Source: DASUBN01 sp035465695 (GTDB taxonomy: Bacteria > Pseudomonadota > Gammaproteobacteria > Natronospirales > REEB76). Taken from it: a DNA stretch of 6,947 nucleotides. The stretch covers positions 1 through 6,947 of the forward strand of contig DATIVR010000142.1 in assembly GCA_035465695.1 (NCBI GenBank), in the 5' to 3' direction. Shown here one piece after another: positions 1-6,194 of this stretch. Position 1 is the first letter of the stretch. Each line of letters opens with the position of its first letter. The position numbers were made by a program, and so were the translations under genes. The notes beneath the pieces are model-generated. The model saw nothing but the letters and a program-made list of their open reading frames with translations. It did no database searches and was not told where the DNA came from.

Positions 1-18
1 GGCAGCTTGCTCAGAGCG

Positions 19-1245
19 TCATCCTCGCGCCTTGTAGGCGATCACGATATCCATCACGTTGGTACCGGTCGGACCGGTATGCACCAAGTCGCCACTGCCT
101 TCCAGGAACTCCGCCGACGCAGCCCGCTTCAGGCAATCGGCGGAATCGTAACCCGCATCGACGCCTCGTTCCAGGCTGCCGCCGTCCACCAATGCTCCAG
201 CATCATCGGTGGCCCCATCGCTGCCATCGCTCGCCATGGCGAGGAGAGCGATCTCGCTCGCGTCCGCCAGTACACGGGCCGCCGCCAGGGCGAGATGCTG
301 GTTGCGCCCTCCCTGTCCCGGGTTCTCGGGCAAATGTACCGTAGTCTCGCCGCCCCATACGTGCACCCCCGGCGAAGCATTACGAAGTGTGCGAGCCAGT
401 GCTTCGCCACACGCAGCGGCATCCGTGAGCGGAAACACGCCGTGGTCATATACCAGATGGCCTGCGGCACGGCCCGCATCTGCCACCGCTTCCCGCAGTT
501 GCCGGTTCGAGGCGACGATATGAGTCTCCACGTCCTGAACCCGCTGGAGCGTCGCCTGCTGGAAGGGCAGCGCGCTGAAGCGCGCCGGCAACTTGGGCAG
601 TGGCCGGGATGGCGCCGGCGATAACAGGCCCGAACCGATGTCGGCCGGCACGTCGCCGGGCACATCAGACATGAGCAGTTGCACCGCGCGCCGGCCATAC
701 AACAGGGACGCGAGGCGGCCGCCCTTGATGCGCGAGACTGCACTGCGTATATGGTTCACATCGCCGATGGAGAGCCCGCTACCCAGCAGCCAGAGGTTGA
801 GTTGCCGCAGGTCCGCCAGGGTGATGCCGGGCGCCGGCACTTCCACCAAGCTCGAGGTGCCGCCGGAGATGAGGAACAGGAAATGGGCCTCTCTTGGCGC
901 CTGTTCCAGGAACAGCTGCAAGGCTTGCCCCGCCGCCAGACTTTGGGTGTCCGGGAGCGGATGGCCTGCTTCAAGACAGACGAGGCGCGGATCCTGATAG
1001 ACGGGTTCGGTGAGATGGCCGTAGCGGGTGATCACGAGTCCGGACTGGAGACCTTCCGATGCCGCGGTCAACACGCCGGAGGTCATGGCGGCGGCAGCCT
1101 TGCCGATAGCCACCAGGTGGAATGGCGGCAGTTCCGGGCGGCTCGTCAGCCATGCCCGCACGATGGCGCCGCCATGCACCGCGGCGACGCCGTGCCGATA
1201 CAAGTCCAGCAACAAGACCCGGGAGGGCGCGGCGGGTCCGAGCAC
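19..1245 (-). CDS. Glycerate 2-kinase, DUF4147/MOFRL family (GckA/TtuD-like)
   Basis: The 408-residue product resembles the class of ATP-dependent glycerate kinases that make 2-phosphoglycerate in the cytoplasm; about 410-430 residues is usual, so it looks full length. The N-terminal DUF4147 part runs to about residue 240 and carries AIGKAAAAM (46-54), ISGGTSSLVEVPAPG (126-140), the SRIKGGRLA stretch (171-179) and SDVPGD followed by IGSG (193-206). The C-terminal MOFRL part (about 293-403) has WGGETTV (297-303), GQGGRNQHLALA (310-321), ASDGSDGATDDAG (338-350) and GPTGTNVMD (391-399). The start is GTG, 14 bp after the purF stop, preceded by a fair AGGCGG ribosome site. The next in-frame Met is residue 54, inside the conserved domain, so GTG is the best choice. 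It is probably co-transcribed with purF. Family assignment is firm. The product (2- versus 3-phosphoglycerate) and the substrate (glycerate versus hydroxypyruvate-related roles) are inferred from the family. Confidence 0.9.
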   Translation of the reverse strand: MLGPAAPSRVLLLDLYRHGVAAVHGGAIVRAWLTSRPELPPFHLVAIGKAAAAMTSGVLTAASEGLQSGLVITRYGHLTEPVYQDPRLVCLEAGHPLPDTQSLAAGQALQLFLEQAPREAHFLFLISGGTSSLVEVPAPGITLADLRQLNLWLLGSGLSIGDVNHIRSAVSRIKGGRLASLLYGRRAVQLLMSDVPGDVPADIGSGLLSPAPSRPLPKLPARFSALPFQQATLQRVQDVETHIVASNRQLREAVADAGRAAGHLVYDHGVFPLTDAAACGEALARTLRNASPGVHVWGGETTVHLPENPGQGGRNQHLALAAARVLADASEIALLAMASDGSDGATDDAGALVDGGSLERGVDAGYDSADCLKRAASAEFLEGSGDLVHTGPTGTNVMDIVIAYKARG

Positions 1246-1252
1246 GTCTCTG

Positions 1253-1258
1253 CCGCCT
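1253..1258 (-). promoter_or_regulatory. Ribosome binding site supporting the GTG start of the glycerate kinase
   Basis: On the minus strand AGGCGG sits 7 nt before the GTG at 1245, inside the 14-bp gap after the purF TGA. It is not a perfect Shine-Dalgarno match, but the spacing is ideal and there is no nearby ATG in frame, so it favours this GTG as the start. Confidence 0.45.
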
Positions 1259-1259
1259 G

Positions 1260-2759
1260 TCAGGAGATCTTGACGATGCGCTCGGCCTGATCGCGCTTCT
1301 GCTTGGCTTCGTCGGAACGCTCCTGCTCCAGGGACGCCAGGTAGTCAGCCGTGATGTCACCGGTGATGTATTCGCCTGTGAACACAGAGGTATCGAAACG
1401 CTGGATGCGGGGATTGCCGCGTCGCACCGCGTCGATGAGGTCGTCCAGGTCCTGATAGATAAGCTTGTCGCAGCCTATGAACTCGGCCACTTCGGCCTCG
1501 CTCTTGTCATGAGCGATCAGTTCCTTGCCGCTCGGCATGTCGATGCCATATACGTTGGGGAACTTGACCGGCGGAGCTGCCGACGCGAAATAGACCTTGT
1601 TGGCTCCCACGTCTCGGGCCATCTGCACGATCTGTCGCGACGTGGTGCCACGCACGATGGAGTCGTCGACCAGAAGCACGTTCTTGCCATGAAACTCCAG
1701 GTCGATGGCATTGAGCTTCTGTCGCACCGACTGCGAGCGTAACTTCTGGCCCGGCATGATGAAGGTACGGCCGATATAGCGGTTCTTGATGAACCCCTCG
1801 CGAAACTTCACACCCAGCATGTTCGCTAGCTGCAGCGCGCTGGTACGGCTGGTGTCGGGGATCGGGATCACCACGTCGATGTCGTGGTCCGGCCACTCGC
1901 GCTGGATCTTCTCGGCCAGCTTCTCGCCCATGCGCATGCGGGCCTTGTGCACGGACACGTCGTCCATGGTGGAATCAGGACGGGCGAAATATACGTATTC
2001 GAAGATGCACGGTGAGAACACCGGCTTGTCGGCGCACTGATGGGTGAAGATGCGTCCGTCCTTGTGGATGGCCACAGCCTCGCCGGGCGCCACGTCGCGC
2101 ACCAGCTGGAAGCCGCACACGTCCAGCGCCACACTCTCGGACGCCAGCATGTATTCGGTACCCTGCTCGGTCTCGCGCTTGCCATACACCAGCGGGCGGA
2201 TGCCGTTGGGGTCGCGGAAGCCCACGACGCCGAAGCCGGCCACCAGCACGGTGACGGCGTAGGCGCCGCGGCAGCGGCGATGCACGGCGCTGACCGCCTT
2301 GAAGATGGCGCGCTCGTCCGGCTCCACGCCGCCGACCCGCTGCAGCTCGTGGGCGAACACGTTGAGCAGCACTTCGGAGTCAGAGTCGGTATTCAGATGG
2401 CGCAGGTCTTCCTTGAGCAGCAGCTCGCGCAGGGCGCGGGTATTGGTGAGGTTGCCGTTGTGGGCCAAGCCGATGCCGTAGGGCGAGTTGGTGTAGAACG
2501 GCTGGGACTCGGAAGAATGCGGGTTGCCGGCGGTCGGGTAACGGGTATGGGCGATGCCCATGTTGCCGGTGAGCTTGAGCATGTGGCGCTCATGGAACAC
2601 GTCGCGCACCAAGCCGTTGCTCTTGCGCAGATGCAGGTGAGCCTGCTCTCCGGTCATGATGCCGGCAGCATCCTGGCCGCGGTGCTGGAGGACCAGCAAG
2701 GCATCGTAGAGCAATTGGTTGACGTTGCTCTTGCTGACGATTCCGACGATGCCGCACAT
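1260..2759 (-). CDS. purF: Amidophosphoribosyltransferase
   Basis: PurF catalyses the first committed step of de novo purine synthesis, glutamine plus PRPP to 5-phosphoribosylamine. The 499-residue product is close to the 505 residues of E. coli PurF. It starts MCGIVGIV, so Met removal exposes the nucleophilic Cys2 of the class II (Ntn) glutaminase domain. Other glutaminase-site residues are visible: Arg73 in HTRYPTAG, Asn101-Gly102 in AHNGNL and Asp127 in TDSDSE. The phosphoribosyltransferase domain follows, with the PRPP loop NVLLVDDSIVRGTT at 360-373 and NRYIGRTFIMPGQ at 326-338. There is no N-terminal propeptide and no sign of the Fe-S cysteine set of the Bacillus-type enzyme, so it is the E. 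coli-type form. The ATG lies 18 bp after the cvpA stop with GCGAGG 11 nt upstream, a somewhat long spacing. No PurR-like operator is visible next to it. Confidence 0.98.
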   Translation of the reverse strand: MCGIVGIVSKSNVNQLLYDALLVLQHRGQDAAGIMTGEQAHLHLRKSNGLVRDVFHERHMLKLTGNMGIAHTRYPTAGNPHSSESQPFYTNSPYGIGLAHNGNLTNTRALRELLLKEDLRHLNTDSDSEVLLNVFAHELQRVGGVEPDERAIFKAVSAVHRRCRGAYAVTVLVAGFGVVGFRDPNGIRPLVYGKRETEQGTEYMLASESVALDVCGFQLVRDVAPGEAVAIHKDGRIFTHQCADKPVFSPCIFEYVYFARPDSTMDDVSVHKARMRMGEKLAEKIQREWPDHDIDVVIPIPDTSRTSALQLANMLGVKFREGFIKNRYIGRTFIMPGQKLRSQSVRQKLNAIDLEFHGKNVLLVDDSIVRGTTSRQIVQMARDVGANKVYFASAAPPVKFPNVYGIDMPSGKELIAHDKSEAEVAEFIGCDKLIYQDLDDLIDAVRRGNPRIQRFDTSVFTGEYITGDITADYLASLEQERSDEAKQKRDQAERIVKIS

Positions 2760-2777
2760 TCGCTTAGCTGCCTCGCT

Positions 2778-3293
2778 TCAGATTTTGTCGAGATCCACTG
2801 ACGGCTGCTGCAGCGACCGGACCATGTCCAACCGCGCCGGCGCCATGCGCCGCGCCACCTTCACCAGCGGCGCCGCATAGGGGATGAGCCTGGACTTGCG
2901 CCACCAGACGGGCGGGGGCGAGAGCGCCATCTCCCCTACCAGGATGAGCGTGGTGACGATCACCACACCGCGGGCTACGCCGAAGAGGGTACCAAGAGAA
3001 CGGTCGCCTACCCCGGCGCCCGAACTCTTCACCAGTTTCTTCAGCAACATGCCCACGACGGTACTGACGATCAGGATGGCCACCACGAACAGGCCGTAAC
3101 CGACCACCAAGCGGTCTTCCGGAGTCTTCACGAAGCGGAAGAATTCTCCCAACTGCGCCGCATACCGCACGGCAAGCCAGAAGCCCACCACCCAGATGAG
3201 GAGCGAAGCCACCTCTTGCAGGAAGCCACGCACCAGGCCGAGCACGGCCGACACGAACAGGATGATCAATATGGCGTAGTCGGCTGGGGTCAT
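2778..3293 (-). CDS. cvpA: CvpA family inner-membrane protein
   Basis: This 171-residue protein (E. coli CvpA is about 162) has four predicted hydrophobic segments, at about residues 5-22, 30-47, 64-84 and 103-122. They are followed by a basic cytosolic-looking tail (WWRKSRLIPYAAPLVKVARR). Family hallmarks are the LGLVRGFLQE motif after the first helix (18-27) and DRSLGTLFGVARG (97-109) leading into the fourth. CvpA was named for a requirement in colicin V production. It has since been linked to envelope and bile-salt tolerance, but its molecular function is not settled. The ATG at 3293 has a GAGG ribosome site 9 nt upstream. A 111-bp gap separates it from dedD, and purF follows after 18 bp, the widely conserved cvpA-purF pair. 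A candidate promoter lies just upstream, so cvpA-purF-kinase may be partly transcribed on its own. Confidence 0.93.
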   Translation of the reverse strand: MTPADYAILIILFVSAVLGLVRGFLQEVASLLIWVVGFWLAVRYAAQLGEFFRFVKTPEDRLVVGYGLFVVAILIVSTVVGMLLKKLVKSSGAGVGDRSLGTLFGVARGVVIVTTLILVGEMALSPPPVWWRKSRLIPYAAPLVKVARRMAPARLDMVRSLQQPSVDLDKI

Positions 3294-3322
3294 TCAGTTA
3301 TGCCTCGCCGGTCTGGATGCAC

Positions 3323-3331
3323 ATTTTACCA
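3323..3331 (-). promoter_or_regulatory. Candidate extended -10 promoter for cvpA-purF
   Basis: On the minus strand the sequence TGGTAAAAT gives a TGn extension followed by TAAAAT, 5 of 6 matches to TATAAT. No convincing -35 box is found at 16-18 bp, which is tolerable for an extended -10 promoter. Transcription would start near 3316, giving a leader of about 22 nt that contains the cvpA GAGG ribosome site (3303-3306). The site stands out as an AT-rich patch in a GC-rich gap. This is inference from the motif only. Confidence 0.4.
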
Positions 3332-3338
3332 GAGACGC

Positions 3339-3362
3339 GACCAGCGCCTCGCGGCGCCGGTC
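3339..3362 (-). other. Strong inverted repeat with GNRA-type loop in the dedD-cvpA gap
   Basis: In the minus-strand transcript the arms GACCGGCGCC (3362-3353) and GGCGCTGGTC (3348-3339) form a 10-bp stem with a single G-U pair, closed by the loop GCGA (3352-3349), a GNRA tetraloop. It starts 42 bases past the dedD stop and ends 7 bases before the candidate extended -10 element. The bases after it (GCGTCTCT) are not a U-tract, so it is not a canonical intrinsic terminator. It could be an attenuator, an RNA processing or stability element, or a DNA dyad covering the -35 position of the promoter. The structure is plain in the sequence; its function is unknown. Confidence 0.6.
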
Positions 3363-3404
3363 TACGGGATCGTAAATATGGTCGGCCGGGAGCCGCCACA
3401 AGTA

Positions 3405-3971
3405 TCAGGCGTTGGGCACCACTTCTGCCTTGCCGCCATATGCCTTGGCCACCGCAGCGGCGGCCTTCTCAGCCTCGGCACGCTCGGTATAGGGCCCGAT
3501 GCGTACTCGATAGTAGGTATGGCCGGCCTTGATGAAGTGGCTGACAGTGGCGTGGATGCCATGTTTCTTGAGCGTCGCCACCACTTTCTCAGCGTTCGCG
3601 GTGCTGCCGTAGCTGCCGGCTTGCACCAACCACTTGCCAGAGACGCTGGGTGCGGGGACGGCCGCAGGCGCCGGGGCAACCGGAGTCGGACGCGGGATGG
3701 CGTGTACCGCGGGCTTGGTGGCCGGCACCGGAACGGGTACCGGCGCTGCAGCGGTGGACGCGGGAGTCGCCGCCGCCGGCATGGTGGCGGTGGAATCCAA
3801 CGGCAAGCTGTACTGCTGGGTACCCGTCGAACTGGATGGCGGCAGGGTGAGCGGCTGATTCACGGTGGAGTCCGGCGAGGGAGAGCTCTTCAGGAACAAA
3901 GGGATGATGATGACCCCGAGGACCACCAATACCGCCGCACCGATCAAGCGTTCCTTGAGGCCGATCTCCAT
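3405..3971 (-). CDS. dedD: SPOR-domain inner-membrane protein, DedD-like
   Basis: The 188-residue protein has the DedD layout. A short basic cytoplasmic start (MEIGLKERLIG) leads into one transmembrane helix at about 8-27 (ending VIIIPLFLK). A low-complexity Ser/Thr/Pro/Ala periplasmic linker runs from about 28 to 110, including a PVPVPVPAT stretch. The C-terminal SPOR domain (about 111-186) shows WLVQAGSYGS (114-123) and YYRVRIGPYTERAEAE (153-168). SPOR domains bind glycan strands lacking stem peptides at the division septum, and E. coli DedD assists septal peptidoglycan synthesis, so a division role is inferred. The ATG at 3971 has GGGGAG 6 nt upstream, a good ribosome site. It lies 52 bp after folC and 111 bp before cvpA, the usual neighbours of this family in Proteobacteria. 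The linker is unlikely to be conserved even in close relatives. Confidence 0.9.
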   Translation of the reverse strand: MEIGLKERLIGAAVLVVLGVIIIPLFLKSSPSPDSTVNQPLTLPPSSSTGTQQYSLPLDSTATMPAAATPASTAAAPVPVPVPATKPAVHAIPRPTPVAPAPAAVPAPSVSGKWLVQAGSYGSTANAEKVVATLKKHGIHATVSHFIKAGHTYYRVRIGPYTERAEAEKAAAAVAKAYGGKAEVVPNA

Positions 3972-3987
3972 GCTCCGCTCCCCTGAT

Positions 3988-4038
3988 GCGGCGGGACGCC
4001 GCGCGCGGGCAGTATAACTTCTTTCAACGGCCTTTCAG
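3988..4038 (-). promoter_or_regulatory. Weak candidate promoter and small hairpin ahead of dedD
   Basis: On the minus strand CTGAAA (4038-4033, inside the end of folC, 4 of 6 matches to TTGACA) and TATACT (4016-4011, 5 of 6 matches to TATAAT) are spaced by 16 bp. A small GC hairpin follows, with arms GCGGCG (4002-3997) and CGCCGC (3993-3988) and a 3-base loop, just ahead of the dedD ribosome site at 3983-3978. The match is modest and could be chance in a 52-bp gap. It would allow dedD to be expressed independently of the upstream genes. Confidence 0.25.
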
Positions 4039-5280
4039 CACGGCACCAACTGTCTGGAACGAGCCGAACACCACGACCCGGTCACCCGGTCGGGCTGCCG
4101 ACATGGCTGCGTCGTAGGCAGTGTTCACTGAAGCGAACTCACTGAGTGACGCGTCGGGCACCGCGTAACGCACCCGTGTCGCCAGCGCGGCGGCATCCTG
4201 GCCGCGCGGCCCATCCAGGCCAGCGAGGTACCAGTGGTCGAAGCGCCCACTGAGCGCGCGAGCCACCTCTTCCACCGCCTTGTCCTTGAACATACCTAAC
4301 ACCGCGAAGCTGCGTCCCGCCGCCGGGAAAGCCAGCAGATTCTCGGAAAGCACGTTGGCCGCATCCGGGTTATGACCGACGTCGAACACGGTCTCCACAT
4401 CGCCTGGGACACGCTGGAAACGCGCCGGTATGCGTGCTGCCTGGAGTCCCTGACGGACGGCCGCCTCCGGGACCTGCAGCGATGGGCAGGACTGCAGCGC
4501 GGCAATGACCGTGGCGGCGTTGTCGTATTGGATATGACCTGGCAGCGCCGGTGCCGGCAGGTCCTTCATTTCGCCGCCCTGTCCCCGCCAGCTCCATGCG
4601 TCGCCTTGGATGCTGCGCTCGAAGTCCCTGCCAATGGCCTGGAACCTGGCGCCGATATCAGTGGCATGCCGCACCAGTGACATCGGGGGAGCCCGGTCGC
4701 CACAGACGGCGGGGCGGCCGGCACGGAAGATGCCGGCCTTCTCGCGGCCGATGCTCTCCCGGTCCGGTCCCAGCCAGTCCTGATGGTCAAGGCCGACCGA
4801 TGCCACAATCGCCACATCGGCATCCAGCGCGTTCACCGCGTCCAGACGACCACCCAATCCCACTTCCAGTACCGCCACACTCACCCCCCGTCGGACCAGG
4901 ATGTCGATGGCCGCGAGAGTGCCGAACTCGAAATAGGTCACACGCAAGTCACCGCGAGCGTCGTCGATGCGCTGGAAGGACTGGCAGAACTCGGCGTCCG
5001 AGACGTCGAGGCCATCCACCCGCACCCGTTCGTTGTAGCGCAGGAGATGCGGCGAGACATAGGCGCCGACCTTATGGCCCGAAGCGCGCAGGATGGCTTC
5101 GGCGAGACTGACGCTGGAACCCTTGCCGTTGGTGCCACCGATGGTGAGGATGGGAAAGTCAGGTCGAGTCAGATCCAGCGCTTTCAGCAGCGCCTGTACC
5201 CGATGCAGTCCCAGATCGATGACGTCCGGGTAAAGCTGTTCCTGCCAGGACAGCCATTCCGGGAGTGTCTCAAAGCGCAT
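4024..5280 (-). CDS. folC: Bifunctional folylpolyglutamate synthase / dihydrofolate synthase
   Basis: FolC makes dihydrofolate from dihydropteroate and glutamate, then adds further glutamates to reduced folates, using ATP in the cytosol. The 418-residue protein matches the E. coli enzyme (about 422) end to end. It has a Mur-ligase-type P-loop GGTNGKGS (48-55) with Lys53, then SPHLLRYNERVRVDG (76-90), YFEFGTLAAID (116-126) and EVGLGGRLDAVN (139-150). It continues with DHQDWLGPDRESIGREKAG (165-183), whose Lys181 corresponds to the carbamylated lysine of the family. The C-terminal ligase domain shows IPARFQRV (284-291), FDVGHNPDAA (299-308) and GPRG (357-360). The ATG lies 21 bp after accD; no clear Shine-Dalgarno is seen, so translation may depend on ribosomes finishing accD. 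The accD-folC pairing is conserved across Proteobacteria. Dual activity is inferred from similarity; some relatives have only one activity. Confidence 0.97.
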   Translation of the reverse strand: MRFETLPEWLSWQEQLYPDVIDLGLHRVQALLKALDLTRPDFPILTIGGTNGKGSSVSLAEAILRASGHKVGAYVSPHLLRYNERVRVDGLDVSDAEFCQSFQRIDDARGDLRVTYFEFGTLAAIDILVRRGVSVAVLEVGLGGRLDAVNALDADVAIVASVGLDHQDWLGPDRESIGREKAGIFRAGRPAVCGDRAPPMSLVRHATDIGARFQAIGRDFERSIQGDAWSWRGQGGEMKDLPAPALPGHIQYDNAATVIAALQSCPSLQVPEAAVRQGLQAARIPARFQRVPGDVETVFDVGHNPDAANVLSENLLAFPAAGRSFAVLGMFKDKAVEEVARALSGRFDHWYLAGLDGPRGQDAAALATRVRYAVPDASLSEFASVNTAYDAAMSAARPGDRVVVFGSFQTVGAVLKGR

Positions 5281-5301
5281 AGAAAGGCGCCGCTGGCAGC
5301 T

Positions 5302-6183
5302 TTAGGCGTTCTCGGCGTCGGCAGGTGCGTCTTGACGAGTCAAGGTCGCGAGCAGACCCGCAAGGCGGTCACGCATCTCGCGGCGATCGACGATCATGTC
5401 CACCGCGCCGTGTTCCACCAGGAACTCGCTGCGCTGGAAACCTTCCGGCAACGTCTCGCGCACGGTCTGTTCGATGACACGCTGACCAGCGAACCCGATG
5501 AGAGCCTTCGGTTCAGCGACGTTGACGTCCCCGAGCATGGCAAGACTCGCGGACACGCCGCCGGTGGTGGGGTCGGTCATCACCGAGATGAAAGGCACGC
5601 CGGCCTTGGCCAAGCGCGCCAGCGCGGCGCTGGTCTTGGCCATCTGCATGAGGGAGATGAGCGCTTCCTGCATGCGGGCGCCGCCGCTCGCGGAGAAGCA
5701 CACGAGGGGCGCGCCCTCTTCCAGGGCCGCTTCCGCGGCCCGCACGAAGCGTTCGCCCACCACCGATCCCATGGATCCGCCCATGTAACGGAACTCGAAG
5801 GCACAAGCCACCACCCGCATGCCCTTGAGACGGCCCTTCATGGCGACCAATGCATCTTTCTCACCGGTGGCCTTCTGGGCGGCCACGATGCGGTCCTTGT
5901 ATTTCTTGCTGTCCTTGAACTTCAGCGTATCGATGGGCTCGATGTCGGCGCCGATCTCGACGCCGGAACCGGCGTCCAGGAAGTACTCCAGGCGCTGGCG
6001 CGCCCCCAGGCGCATATGGTGGTTGCACTTGGGACAGACGTAGAGGTTGCGCTCCACTTCGGCGCGATACAGCACCGAGTTGCATTCGTCACATTTGGTC
6101 CACAGTCCCTCCGGCACGCTGCGACGGCTGGCGCGGCCTTCGGTGTTGATCCGTGATGGGACGAGCTTCTTGAACCAGTTCAT
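5302..6183 (-). CDS. accD: Acetyl-CoA carboxylase carboxyltransferase subunit beta
   Basis: AccD pairs with AccA (not in this window) to form the carboxyltransferase that moves the carboxyl group from biotinylated AccB to acetyl-CoA, giving malonyl-CoA for fatty-acid synthesis. The 293-residue product (E. coli 304) starts MNWFKKLVPSRI and has the N-terminal zinc ribbon with Cys31, Cys34, Cys50 and Cys53 (CX2C-X15-CX2C). The crotonase-fold core contains KFKDSKKYKDR (88-98), GGSMGSVVGE (135-144), the oxyanion-hole region SASGGARMQEA (164-174) and DPTTGGVSASLAMLGD (204-219). It ends with FAGQRVIEQTVRETLPEGFQ (231-250). The ATG has AGAGG 5 nt upstream and lies 11 bp after the trpA stop, so it is probably co-transcribed with the trp genes. 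All family-defining residues are present. Confidence 0.98.
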   Translation of the reverse strand: MNWFKKLVPSRINTEGRASRRSVPEGLWTKCDECNSVLYRAEVERNLYVCPKCNHHMRLGARQRLEYFLDAGSGVEIGADIEPIDTLKFKDSKKYKDRIVAAQKATGEKDALVAMKGRLKGMRVVACAFEFRYMGGSMGSVVGERFVRAAEAALEEGAPLVCFSASGGARMQEALISLMQMAKTSAALARLAKAGVPFISVMTDPTTGGVSASLAMLGDVNVAEPKALIGFAGQRVIEQTVRETLPEGFQRSEFLVEHGAVDMIVDRREMRDRLAGLLATLTRQDAPADAENA

Positions 6184-6194
6184 TGGGACCTCTG

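Noticed and set aside
63..79. Perfect palindrome with arms TACCGGTC and GACCGGTA around one base, near the end of the glycerate kinase
   Set aside because: It is explained by coding: it encodes the conserved TGPTGT motif, whose repeated Thr-Gly codons ACC GGT are themselves palindromic. It is inside the gene, so not a terminator.
7..624. A 205-codon plus-strand open frame opposite the glycerate kinase C-terminal half
   Set aside because: The opposite strand encodes a complete conserved MOFRL domain, and the plus-strand translation resembles no family.
2040..2801. A 253-codon plus-strand open frame opposite purF
   Set aside because: It is antisense to conserved PurF coding sequence, with a low-complexity Ala/Val/Gly/His translation and no family resemblance; a codon-usage shadow.
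3216..3986. A 256-codon plus-strand open frame spanning the dedD-cvpA gap and dedD
   Set aside because: It is tempting because it crosses the intergenic gap, but most of it mirrors the Ala/Pro-coding linker and SPOR domain. The product is Arg/Gly-rich with no motif, so it is treated as a shadow.
4783..6156. A 457-codon open frame on the plus strand, opposite the folC 5' half and most of accD
   Set aside because: It lies wholly antisense to two certain genes plus the short gap between them. Its translation is rich in His, Arg, Gly and Ala with no recognisable domain, as expected for a shadow frame in GC-rich DNA.
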